From Afipia carboxidovorans OM5 (GTDB taxonomy: Bacteria; Pseudomonadota; Alphaproteobacteria; Rhizobiales; Xanthobacteraceae), in contig NC_015684.1 in the NCBI RefSeq assembly GCF_000218565.1, positions 2,976,001 to 3,040,000 of the forward strand: a stretch of DNA of 64,000 nt, written 5' to 3'. Shown one piece after another: positions 53,306 through 62,416 of the stretch. Under the pieces are notes generated by a model. The model saw nothing but the letters and a program-made list of their open reading frames with translations. It ran no database searches and was not told where the DNA came from. The position numbers and the translations under genes are program-made. Numbering within the stretch: position 1 is the stretch's first letter; each line of letters begins with the position of its first letter.

Positions 53306-53728
53306 TCAGGCGACGTTTTGGAAAGCCTTGGTCACGCTCGCCTTGATCGGCTCGACGGTCTCGGTCGCAACCTTCTGGCCGAGTTCGGCCAGCTCCTGCG
53401 ACTGCGCGGTCAGCGCTTCGAACTGCTTGCGGGCATGGGCGCTCACCAGTTCCAGCGCTTCCGGTAGCGAAGTCACGCCGAAAAGCGACTGAGCGAAGTC
53501 GAACGACGAGGTCACGTTGGTCTGGGCAATCTCGACGAGCTTGGCGCCGAAACCACTCGCACCCTTGGTCGCGGACGCATAAGCCGCTTCCAGCGCTTCA
53601 TTGTTGCTCTCGGCCGCGGCCTTGAACTTCTGGTAGCCGTCACGGGCCTGGTTGACGCCGTTCTCGGCGAACGCACGGAACGGCTCGGGAATCTGGAACG
53701 GGGTCACGGCAAAGAATTGGTTGCTCAT
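53306..53728 (-). CDS. Phasin family protein (granule-associated)
   Basis: 140 residues, all helical (start MSNQFFAVTPFQIPEPFRAF; then NVTSSFDFAQSLFGVTSLPEA and ARKQFEALTAQSQELAELGQK), typical of small alphaproteobacterial phasins that coat polyhydroxyalkanoate granules. ATG 53728 was chosen over an in-frame start 33 codons upstream. Its promoter holds a 28-bp PhaR-like palindrome. Confidence 0.88.
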   Translation of the reverse strand: MSNQFFAVTPFQIPEPFRAFAENGVNQARDGYQKFKAAAESNNEALEAAYASATKGASGFGAKLVEIAQTNVTSSFDFAQSLFGVTSLPEALELVSAHARKQFEALTAQSQELAELGQKVATETVEPIKASVTKAFQNVA

Positions 53729-53799
53729 GGCTTGGTTTTCCTCAGCATGGGAGGCCACCGCAGCCCGGCGATTGCCGGCCACCAGCCTCTGATGCAACC

Positions 53800-53845
53800 A
53801 ATATAGAGCTTCTTTTGTGCAATGCAATATTTTTATTGCATTGCA
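53800..53845 (-). promoter_or_regulatory. Phasin promoter with PhaR-like palindrome
   Basis: TGCAATGCAATA, TTTT, TATTGCATTGCA (53818-53845) is a perfect inverted repeat of the TGCA-rich type bound by PhaR/AniA. On the minus strand TTGCAT (53827-53822), 16 bp, TATATT (53805-53800) forms a promoter whose -35 lies in the palindrome, so binding would block polymerase. Confidence 0.8.
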
Positions 53846-53869
53846 TTATTTATTTTCTAAGCCACTGTT

Positions 53870-54244
53870 TTAACGTGGCTTTGTCGTATCCATCGCGGCC
53901 CGCGTCACGGCCTGGCCCATTTCCGAGGCCTGCTCGGCCAAGGCCTTCATCTGCGCCTGCACATATTCGGAGTGGAGCCGCATGATCTCGGTGAGGTCCG
54001 AGGCATGGACGAGTTGCTGGGCGTAGTTGAGCGAGGCCTGCACGTTCTTCTCGGCAAAGGAGATCGCCTTGGTGGTGATGTCCTTGGCGTTGGCGCGGGC
54101 GGCCTCGCCGGTCCCGGACAGCGCGCTTGCGGTCTGGTGCGCCTGCCCGAGGAAGCTCTCGAACGCCTTGCGGGCCTGATCGAAGCTCGCTTCGGCCATC
54201 GAACGCATTTCCTGAGGAATTTCGAAACGAGTGTTGTCAGCCAT
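53870..54244 (-). CDS. Second phasin family protein
   Basis: 124 residues: MADNTRFEIPQEMRSMAEAS, QARKAFESFLGQAHQTASAL, AISFAEKNVQASLNYAQQLV. Similar in size and helix pattern to the neighbouring phasin, with which it forms a tandem pair separated by the palindrome. ATG 54244; GGAGCGACG precedes it. Confidence 0.86.
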   Translation of the reverse strand: MADNTRFEIPQEMRSMAEASFDQARKAFESFLGQAHQTASALSGTGEAARANAKDITTKAISFAEKNVQASLNYAQQLVHASDLTEIMRLHSEYVQAQMKALAEQASEMGQAVTRAAMDTTKPR

Positions 54245-54525
54245 GGCGTCGCTCCTGTGCATCGCGTCTGTCATTCGGCCTGCAAGCCGGCCTCTTGATG
54301 AGCAACGGGCGGTCAGGCCAAAGCGTTCCTCATCCTGCCAGCACGGCGTGACAGCCGTCGGACGTCCATCGTGCCGCATCGGGCTTTTTTTGCAATCGCC
54401 GACGAAAGTGGCGGTGCGCCGTCACGACGCAGGGTTAACGCTACCGCCCGATTGCGCCGCCCGCACGGTCCGTATGGTGGACTCGCCTGCACCCCCATTG
54501 ATAATCAGCCTGCAAGCCTCACATC

Positions 54526-57500
54526 GTGCGGCTGAATTCGAACCGGTCCGGAGTGGTTTTTCGCGTGCCTACAGCCGATTTTTCCCTGCTGGCGATCCAT
54601 GACGAGCGGCTTGCGGCGCTCTCTCTCGCCGCAGCCCCCGCCTGGGTGTGGTCGACTGACGGCGAGCATCTGCTCTGGGCAAATGCCGCAGGCTGCGCTT
54701 TCTTCGGCGCGGACAACGAAGCCGCACTGCTCGCCAAGCACTTCGGCCCGGCCGATCCGCACCGCCGCCAGGTGAAGCAGTTGGCTCCGCGCCTCTCATC
54801 ATCGGGGGCATTGCGGCTCGAGCGGCTGCGGGGATTCGGCGCGCCGCTCGGCGGGCTGATGACCTGCGGCTGCGCAAAAGTCTCGCTCAGGGGCACCGAG
54901 GGCATCCTGATCGCGGCCGAATTGCCGTGGACGAGAGTGCCGGCGTTCTCCGAGCGTGTCGCCGCGCTGATCGAGAGCATCGAGCAGCCCGCGATTGCTT
55001 TCGCCGAGGGACGGCCCCTCGCCGCCAACTCCGCTGCGCGGATGCTGGGCGACCTCACATCCGTCGCGCCGCGCCTTCTGGATGGCGTGCGCGAGGCCGA
55101 CATCAAGCAAGGTTCGACAACTCTCGACACACCACTCGGACCCGCCACGCTCCACCGCGCCGGCAGCGGGGCAGAGAGCGCGCTGATCCTGTTACTGCCT
55201 AGCGCGGCTGTGCCTGCGCCTGTCGCGGCTCCAGCGCAGCCCGACAAACCCGTTGACGCCGCGCCCGCCCCTGTTGCCGGAACCGCCGCAAACGGCGACG
55301 CTGCGGCTTCACGCGCGGCCGCCGGGAATGAGCCGGCCGCGCCAGGATTTGCGATGCCGGACGACACCCCTATGGATGACAGCGCGGCCCCGGAGACCAG
55401 CTCCGGCATGGCCCCGGCTGCGCCGTCCGAGCTTCTCCCGCTCCCGGACGACCCCGCCGTGCGGCGGCGGCATCCGCTGCGCTTCACCTGGGCGATGGAC
55501 GCCGAGGGGCGCTTTTCGCTTGGCTCCGACGAATTCACTCATCTGATCGGCGTGCAGACCACCGCGGCCTTCAGCCGGAAATGGAGCGAGGTCAGCACCG
55601 AGCTTACGCTCGATCCCGAGGATCACGTCGCACAGGCGGTGGCAACCCGCGCGACGTTCAGCGGCATTCTGCTGCACTGGCCGGTCGACGGCGTGAGCGG
55701 GCGGTTGCCGGTCGAACTGTCGGGCCTGCCGGTCTATGGCCGCGACCGCACGTTCGCGGGCTATCGTGGCTTCGGCATCTGCCGCGATCTCGACGGCCTC
55801 ACCCGCCTCGCCGCGCAACGCCGCCGCGATGCGTTGTTCGGCTCGACGCCCGCCACAGCACCGGCTTCGCAGACACACGAACAGCCTGAGGCACAGGAGC
55901 CTGTTGCGATCGCGGAGATGCACGAGCCTCCTGCCCACGAGCCTCCTACGCATGAAGCTGAGCCCGAGACCATCGAGGCGATCGAAGCCCCTGCGAACGT
56001 GGTGCCGTTCCGTCCCGCGAACGACGACGGGCCGACGCTGGCTCTGACGCCGGGTGAGACCAACGCGTTTCAGGAGCTGGCGCGGCAATTGTCCGCGCGG
56101 CTGGAGAGCGAAGTAGAACAGCGGCGTAGCGCCCTGCACGCGGAAGAAGCTGACGACAGTACGGCCGAACAACCGCACGACGATGCGATTTTCGACACTG
56201 AAGAAGACGCCACGCCCGATGAGGCGTCCACGCAACTGCGGCGGCCCGCGCCATCGCAAAACACCTCGCTGATCGACCGGCTTCCGCTCGGCGTGCTGAT
56301 CTATCGCGCCGATCGCCTGTTGCACGCCAACGCCACGTTTCTTGCGGCGACCGGCTATGCCTCGCTTGCCGCGCTCAACAAGGATGGCGGCCTTGGCGCG
56401 CTTTATGTTGGACCCGGCGTTGCGGATGTATCTGCTGCCGACGACGGCACACCGATCAAGGTCTCCACTCTGGCGATGGGCGAAGATAACGGCCGCAACG
56501 CGCGCCTGCACACCATCGATTGGGACGGCGAGAGCGCGCTGGCGCTGATCCTGTCCCCCGACTCCCCACAGCCGCAGGCGGAGCACGCTGCGCCTGTTGC
56601 GATAGCTGAACCACCGCCGCCCGCAGAGGCGCGCATTGAAGCGGACGAACTCGCTACCATTCTCGAGACCACCGCCGAGGGCGTCGTGATGTTCGACGGC
56701 GACGGCCGCGTCATCGCCTGCAACCGCAGCGCGGAGGCGCTGTTCAGCCGCGACGGCACCGACCTCGAAGGCCAGAACCTGATCGAACTGTTCGCGCCGG
56801 AAAGCCAGCGCGCCGTGCTCGACTATCTCGAGGACATCAAGTCCGATGCGATGGAAAGCCTGTTCGAGCAGGGCCGCGACGTGCTCGGCCGCGCACCCGA
56901 CGGTGGCGCGATGGCACTCTCCGTCACCATGGGACGCACCAGGCCCGGACGCGCGCGCTATTTCGCAGTGTTCCGCGACAAGCCGCCGCCGGCTTTCACT
57001 GCGCCCGTGGCGTCGCCGCTCCGCGCCGCCGAACAGGCCAAGCGCGCCGACGAGAAAGCGGCGAGCGCCAAGGCCGATCTGCTCGCGCGACTGAGCCACG
57101 AAGTGCGCGCCCCGGTCAGTGCCATCATCGGCTTTGCCGACGTGATGATCGAGGAGCGGTTCGGCGCTCTCGGCAACGAGCGCTACATCGACTACATGAA
57201 GGACATCCGCGCCTCCGGCGAGCGCGTGATTTCCATCATCGACGACATGCTTGATCTGTCGCGGATCGAATCCGGCAAGCTCGATCTCGATTTCACACCG
57301 CAGGACCTCAACGCACTCGTCGAGCAGTGCGTCGGCATGATGCAGCCGCAGGCCAACCGCGAGCGCATCATCATCCGCTCGTCGCTGACCCATGGTCTGC
57401 CGAACATCGAAGCCGACACGCATGCGCTGCGCCAGATCGCACTGACGCTGATCGGCACCGCGATCCATCTCGCCAATGCCGGCGGGCAGGTGATCGTCTC

Positions 57501-57765
57501 GACCGCGCTCACCGACCTCGGCGAAGTCGCGCTGCGCATCCGCGACACCGGTCAGGGCATGAACGACAACGAAATCGCCGCGGCGATGGCACCGTTCCGC
57601 ACGCCCTCTCCCGCCGATGAAGTCGCGGCCGGCAACGGCGCCAACCTGTCGCGCGCCAAGGCGCTGATCGAGGCCAACCGCGGCCGCTTCCACATCAAAA
57701 GCGCGCCGAACGCCGGTACGCTGATCGAGGCGGTGTTTTCTCAGGCCGCCGCGCAGGCGGTCTGA
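54526..57765 (+). CDS. PAS domain sensor histidine kinase, PdhS-like
   Basis: 1079 residues, probably cytoplasmic. PAS-like regions lie near residues 30-110, 320-420, 585-640 and 705-790, separated by Pro/Ala- and acid-rich linkers. The H-box LSHEVRAPVSAIIGFADVM carries His858; a HATPase domain follows with DTGQGM. In the N-box the usual asparagines are replaced (TLIGTAIHLANAGGQV). PdhS/PleC-type kinases act on DivK in the CtrA cell-cycle pathway; that role is inference. The start is GTG 54526. Confidence 0.85.
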   Translation: MRLNSNRSGVVFRVPTADFSLLAIHDERLAALSLAAAPAWVWSTDGEHLLWANAAGCAFFGADNEAALLAKHFGPADPHRRQVKQLAPRLSSSGALRLERLRGFGAPLGGLMTCGCAKVSLRGTEGILIAAELPWTRVPAFSERVAALIESIEQPAIAFAEGRPLAANSAARMLGDLTSVAPRLLDGVREADIKQGSTTLDTPLGPATLHRAGSGAESALILLLPSAAVPAPVAAPAQPDKPVDAAPAPVAGTAANGDAAASRAAAGNEPAAPGFAMPDDTPMDDSAAPETSSGMAPAAPSELLPLPDDPAVRRRHPLRFTWAMDAEGRFSLGSDEFTHLIGVQTTAAFSRKWSEVSTELTLDPEDHVAQAVATRATFSGILLHWPVDGVSGRLPVELSGLPVYGRDRTFAGYRGFGICRDLDGLTRLAAQRRRDALFGSTPATAPASQTHEQPEAQEPVAIAEMHEPPAHEPPTHEAEPETIEAIEAPANVVPFRPANDDGPTLALTPGETNAFQELARQLSARLESEVEQRRSALHAEEADDSTAEQPHDDAIFDTEEDATPDEASTQLRRPAPSQNTSLIDRLPLGVLIYRADRLLHANATFLAATGYASLAALNKDGGLGALYVGPGVADVSAADDGTPIKVSTLAMGEDNGRNARLHTIDWDGESALALILSPDSPQPQAEHAAPVAIAEPPPPAEARIEADELATILETTAEGVVMFDGDGRVIACNRSAEALFSRDGTDLEGQNLIELFAPESQRAVLDYLEDIKSDAMESLFEQGRDVLGRAPDGGAMALSVTMGRTRPGRARYFAVFRDKPPPAFTAPVASPLRAAEQAKRADEKAASAKADLLARLSHEVRAPVSAIIGFADVMIEERFGALGNERYIDYMKDIRASGERVISIIDDMLDLSRIESGKLDLDFTPQDLNALVEQCVGMMQPQANRERIIIRSSLTHGLPNIEADTHALRQIALTLIGTAIHLANAGGQVIVSTALTDLGEVALRIRDTGQGMNDNEIAAAMAPFRTPSPADEVAAGNGANLSRAKALIEANRGRFHIKSAPNAGTLIEAVFSQAAAQAV

Positions 57766-57937
57766 CGCTTCCGAAGTTTGGAATCACTATAAACACCGCA
57801 TTTCGCGACACTGCGTCACGCGCCCACCTTTTTTTCATTGCGTTACAGACAATATCCGCCCCGCAACCGACGCTGGCATTGCCCTGCGTCGCGCGCAGGC
57901 GGATACATCCGGTCCACGAGCAAACAGGTCCTTGAAC

Positions 57938-58963
57938 ATGTCGAACCGTCTTCCCGCCCGCGCTGTCCTGATGTCCTGCGCCATCCTTTTCAGCGCCGCC
58001 CCGGCGCTCGCCCAGTCCGGCGAAGTCAACGTCTACAGCTATCGCGAAACCAAGCTGGTGCAGCCCCTGTTCGATGCCTTTACCAAGGACACCGGCATCA
58101 AGGTCAACGTCGTCTCGGCCAGTTCCGGCCTCGAGCAGCGCATCAAGAGCGAGGGCGCCAACAGCCCGGCCGACGTGATGCTGACCGTCGATATCGGCCG
58201 CATCGACGAGGCGGTCGCGGCCGGCATCAGCCAGCCGATCAAGTCCGAGGTCGTGAACAGCACCGTTCCGGCACAGTATCGCGACCCGAGCGACAACTGG
58301 ACCGGCATTTCGATGCGCGCCCGCGTGATCTATGCCTCGAAGGACCGCGTCAAGCAGGAGGCGATCACCTACGAGGAGCTCGCCGACCCGAAGTGGAAGG
58401 GCAAGATCTGCATCCGCTCCGGCCAGCATATCTATAACAACGCGCTGTTCGCGGCCTATCTCGCCCACCACGGCGAGGCCAAGACCGAGGAATGGCTGCG
58501 CGGCCTGAAGGCCAATCTGGCGCAGAAGCCTTCCGGCGGCGACCGCGAGACGGCGCGCGACGTGGCGGCCGGCAAGTGTGATCTCGGCATCGGCAACACC
58601 TATTACTGGGCGCTGATGATGAACAAGGACCCGGACAAGAAGCTGTGGGCGGAGGCAACGCGCGTGGTGCTGCCGACGTTCGCAGGCGGAGGCACGCATG
58701 TGAACCTGTCGGGCGTGCTCTTGATAAAGAATGCACCGAACCGCGCCAACGGCGTCAAGCTGATCGAGTGGCTGCTGAGCGACACCGCGCAGAAGCTCTA
58801 CGCCGATGCCAACTACGAATATCCGGTGCGTGCGGGCACGACCGTCAATCCGACCATTGCGGGTTACGGCACGCTCAACGCGGACAAGCTGCCGATCGCC
58901 GACATCGCCAAGAACCGCAAGGCGGCGTCCGCACTGGTGGACAAGGTCGGGTTTGACAACTAA
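57938..58963 (+). CDS. fbpA: Fe(3+) ABC transporter substrate-binding protein
   Basis: 341 residues with a signal peptide (PARAVLMSCAILFSAAPALAQ). The mature start GEVNVYSYRETKLVQPLF and GIGNTYYWALMMNKDP (iron-binding tyrosines) mark the FbpA/FutA ferric-binding family. It feeds the permease gene 90 bp downstream. An in-frame TTG at 57932 is possible; ATG 57938 was preferred. Confidence 0.92.
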   Translation: MSNRLPARAVLMSCAILFSAAPALAQSGEVNVYSYRETKLVQPLFDAFTKDTGIKVNVVSASSGLEQRIKSEGANSPADVMLTVDIGRIDEAVAAGISQPIKSEVVNSTVPAQYRDPSDNWTGISMRARVIYASKDRVKQEAITYEELADPKWKGKICIRSGQHIYNNALFAAYLAHHGEAKTEEWLRGLKANLAQKPSGGDRETARDVAAGKCDLGIGNTYYWALMMNKDPDKKLWAEATRVVLPTFAGGGTHVNLSGVLLIKNAPNRANGVKLIEWLLSDTAQKLYADANYEYPVRAGTTVNPTIAGYGTLNADKLPIADIAKNRKAASALVDKVGFDN

Positions 58964-59002
58964 ACGCGGACCCGGCCGGACGGCACAGCCGTCGGGACCG
59001 CC

Positions 59003-59060
59003 GTCCCTCTCGCCTCTCTCCATTTTCGGAGAGAGGCGGCCGGACCTTGCCGGATGAGGG
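59003..59060. repeat. Family A repeat between the fbpA and fbpB genes
   Basis: CCCTCTCGCCTCTCTCC, TTTTCGGAGAGAGGCGG and GGATGAGGG. Its last bases contain the ATG at 59054 of the permease gene. Confidence 0.65.
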
Positions 59061-60763
59061 ATCGTTTGCATTCGACTTCGCCCCATATCGACGCATCGGC
59101 CGCGCGCTTTGCGCGGGCTCCTGCGCGTGGGAATGGTGGCGAGACCACCGTGCGGGTGATTGCGACGCTCACCGCAGCGCTGGTGGCGCTGCCGGTCGCA
59201 AGCATTTTCGTGCTTGCCGCGCAGCCCGTCCCCGAACTGTGGCCGCACCTCATCTCCTATGTGCTGCCGGGCACGTTGCGCGACACGCTGCTGCTTCTCG
59301 CTGGCGTGGCCGTCGTCACGCTTATCATCGGCGCGGGCACCGCGTGGCTTGTCACCGCGCATGACTTTCCGGGGCGAAGCCTCCTCGTATGGCTGCTGCC
59401 GATGCCGCTCGCGATCCCGACCTACATCGCGGCTTACGTCTATGCCGATCTGTTCGAGCCGCTCGGCCTCGCCCACAAGATGCTCAGCGTGCTGGTGCCT
59501 GCACAGCAAGCCGCGATGTGGTTACCCAATCTGCGCTCGTTGCCGGGCGCAATCCTCATCATCGGCCTCGTGCTCTATCCTTACGTGTTCCTCTCGGCGC
59601 GCGCGATGTTCCAGACCCAGGGCCTCGATGCGCTGGAGGCGGCGCGCATGCTGCGCGCGGGGCCGTGGGCCATCGCGTGGCGGGTGACGCTGCCGATGGC
59701 GCGGCCCGCACTCGCGGTCGGTCTTGCGCTGGTGTCGCTGGAAACGCTGAACGACATCGGCGCCAGCGAATATCTCGGCGTGCGCACCTTCACGGTGTCG
59801 ATCTTCAATACCTGGCTCAACCGCTCTAGCCTGCCCGGCGCGGCGCAGATTGCGCTGCTCGCGCTTCTCTTCGTCGCATTGCTCGTCGTGCTGGAGCGGC
59901 AGGGCCGCCGCCACCGCACCTATGCGGGCGCGGAAAATCCGCGCACGATCCGCCGCCGCCGCATCGCGGGTGCAAAGGGCTGGGCGGCGACTGTCGCCTG
60001 CATGCTGCCTGCGCTCCTCGGCTTCGTCGTGCCGCTCCTGTTCCTGATCCGCGAAAGCCTGCGGCGCGGTCTCGCCGATCACAGCCGGACGGCGCTGCTT
60101 GAAGAGGCGCTGCACTCGTTCGCCTACGCCGCAATCGCGACCGCCATTGCGCTGCTGCTTGGCCTCGCGGTCGTGCTCGCCTCCCGCTGGCGGCCGGGAC
60201 GGCTGCGCACCACGCTCGGCGCCATCGCGCGCGCGGGCTATGCGCTGCCGGGCCTCGTGCTGGCGCTCGGCCTGCTCGCGCCGCTGCTCACGGTCGACAA
60301 CGCCGCCAACACGTTGGCGCGCACCATGGGATTTGCAACGCCGGGCCTGGTGCTGATCGGCTCCGGCGCGGCGGTGGTGATCGCCTATGTGGTGCGCTTT
60401 CTCGCAGTACCCGCCGGCTTCATCGAAGCGGGATTTGCGCGGATTCCGCGCGACTACGACGACAGCGCCGCAATTGCCGGCGCAAGCCGGCTGACGACGC
60501 TGCGCAAGGTGCACCTGCCGCTGCTGACGCCCGCACTTCTCGGCGCGGCGATTGTCGTGTTCGTCGATTGCCTGAAGGAATTACCGGCGACGCTGCTGCT
60601 GCGGCCGATGAATGTCGAGACGCTCGCGACCTCGATCTATCAATACGCGAGCCGCGGCAGCTTCGAGGACGGCGCGCTCGCCGCCCTGCTGATCGTCGCG
60701 GCGAGCATCGGCCCGGTGGCGTGGCTCGCGCGCTTCTCCGACGTGCCGAGCGGGCCCGCGTAA
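59054..60763 (+). CDS. fbpB: Fe(3+) ABC transporter permease, fused double unit
   Basis: 569 residues with about twelve hydrophobic helices. Two inner-membrane permease halves each carry the EAA-like loop: LDALEAARMLRAGPWAIAWR in the first and YDDSAAIAGASRLTTLRKV in the second. FbpB is fused in this family. ATG 59054 lies in the end of a repeat; a GTG at 59150 also is in frame and begins closer to the first helix. No ATPase gene follows. Confidence 0.9.
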   Translation: MRDRLHSTSPHIDASAARFARAPARGNGGETTVRVIATLTAALVALPVASIFVLAAQPVPELWPHLISYVLPGTLRDTLLLLAGVAVVTLIIGAGTAWLVTAHDFPGRSLLVWLLPMPLAIPTYIAAYVYADLFEPLGLAHKMLSVLVPAQQAAMWLPNLRSLPGAILIIGLVLYPYVFLSARAMFQTQGLDALEAARMLRAGPWAIAWRVTLPMARPALAVGLALVSLETLNDIGASEYLGVRTFTVSIFNTWLNRSSLPGAAQIALLALLFVALLVVLERQGRRHRTYAGAENPRTIRRRRIAGAKGWAATVACMLPALLGFVVPLLFLIRESLRRGLADHSRTALLEEALHSFAYAAIATAIALLLGLAVVLASRWRPGRLRTTLGAIARAGYALPGLVLALGLLAPLLTVDNAANTLARTMGFATPGLVLIGSGAAVVIAYVVRFLAVPAGFIEAGFARIPRDYDDSAAIAGASRLTTLRKVHLPLLTPALLGAAIVVFVDCLKELPATLLLRPMNVETLATSIYQYASRGSFEDGALAALLIVAASIGPVAWLARFSDVPSGPA

Positions 60764-60769
60764 GCGGCC

Positions 60770-61414
<645 letters not shown>

Positions 61415-61433
61415 GATGTGTCTCCTGAAAAAA

Positions 61434-62135
61434 TTAAGCGCGCTGGCGCACGGTGCGCTGCTCGATGTGTTTCAGTGCAGGATCGACCGCGACGATGCGC
61501 TTGACGAAAATGCCGGGCGTATGGATCTGGTCGGGATCGAGTTCGCCCGCGGGCACCAGATGCTCGACTTCCGCAATCGTCATGCGCGAGGCGCTCGCCA
61601 TCATCGGATTGAAGTTCCGCGCGGTCTTCCGATAGATCAGATTGCCTGCGGTATCGCCCTTCCAGGCGTGGACGATGGAGAGATCGGCGAACAGCGCGCG
61701 CTCCATCACATAGGTCTCGCCGTCGAACTCCTTCAGTTCCTTGCCTTCCGCCGCGAGCGTGCCGACGCCGGTCTTGGTGTAGAAGGCGGGAATGCCCGCG
61801 CCGCCTGCGCGGATGCGCTCGGCCAGCGTGCCCTGCGGGTTGAATTCAAGCTCGAGTTCGCCCGCGAGGAACATCTGCGCGAACGTCTTGTTCTCGCCGA
61901 CATAGGAGGAGATCATTTTCTTGATCTGCTTCTTCTCCAGCATCTTGCCGAGGCCGATGCCGTCGACGGCCGCGTTGTTGGAAACGACCGTGAGGTTCTT
62001 CACGCCGGTTTCGCAGATCGCGTTCGCGAGCGTCTCGGGAATGCCGCAGAGGCCGAAACCGCCGGACATGATCATCATGCCGTCGGACAGCGTGCCCTCC
62101 AGCGCGGATTTGGCGTCAGGATAGACCTTGTTCAT
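61434..62135 (-). CDS. scoA: 3-oxoacid CoA-transferase subunit A
   Basis: 233 residues. SGGFGLCGIPETLANAICETG is the glycine-rich CoA site and SSYVGENKTFAQMFLAGELE follows. ATG 62135 (MNKVYPDAK); an in-frame TTG two codons earlier is unlikely. Subunit order A-B in one operon is usual. The phasins at 53-54 kb suggest PHB metabolism in this organism. Confidence 0.94.
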   Translation of the reverse strand: MNKVYPDAKSALEGTLSDGMMIMSGGFGLCGIPETLANAICETGVKNLTVVSNNAAVDGIGLGKMLEKKQIKKMISSYVGENKTFAQMFLAGELELEFNPQGTLAERIRAGGAGIPAFYTKTGVGTLAAEGKELKEFDGETYVMERALFADLSIVHAWKGDTAGNLIYRKTARNFNPMMASASRMTIAEVEHLVPAGELDPDQIHTPGIFVKRIVAVDPALKHIEQRTVRQRA

Positions 62136-62416
62136 GTGCAACCCATTCTGGTGGACGCGGCGGGGAGCCGCAGGGCTGGGTACGTTCTTAGGCGGAATCC
62201 GGAAAAGCCGTCAATTGAGCCAAAGAACATCCGCCCCGCCCCATCATCGCCCCGATGCATGACCCCGCGATGTCCGCAACGCCCACTTCTGCGCCCTTTT
62301 CTCCGGTGCGGCGAGGCCTCCCGAGCCTTGAAAGCGTCAAGAAAACAGATCAAGTTGCCCCGCGGCCGGGCGGCACGACCGCCTGCAGCCTCCAGCAAAC
62401 AACCGGACTGTTCTAT

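Noticed and set aside
55309..57693. Minus-strand frame of 794 codons opposite the histidine kinase
   Set aside because: Shadow frame; the plus strand carries PAS, H-box and HATPase motifs.
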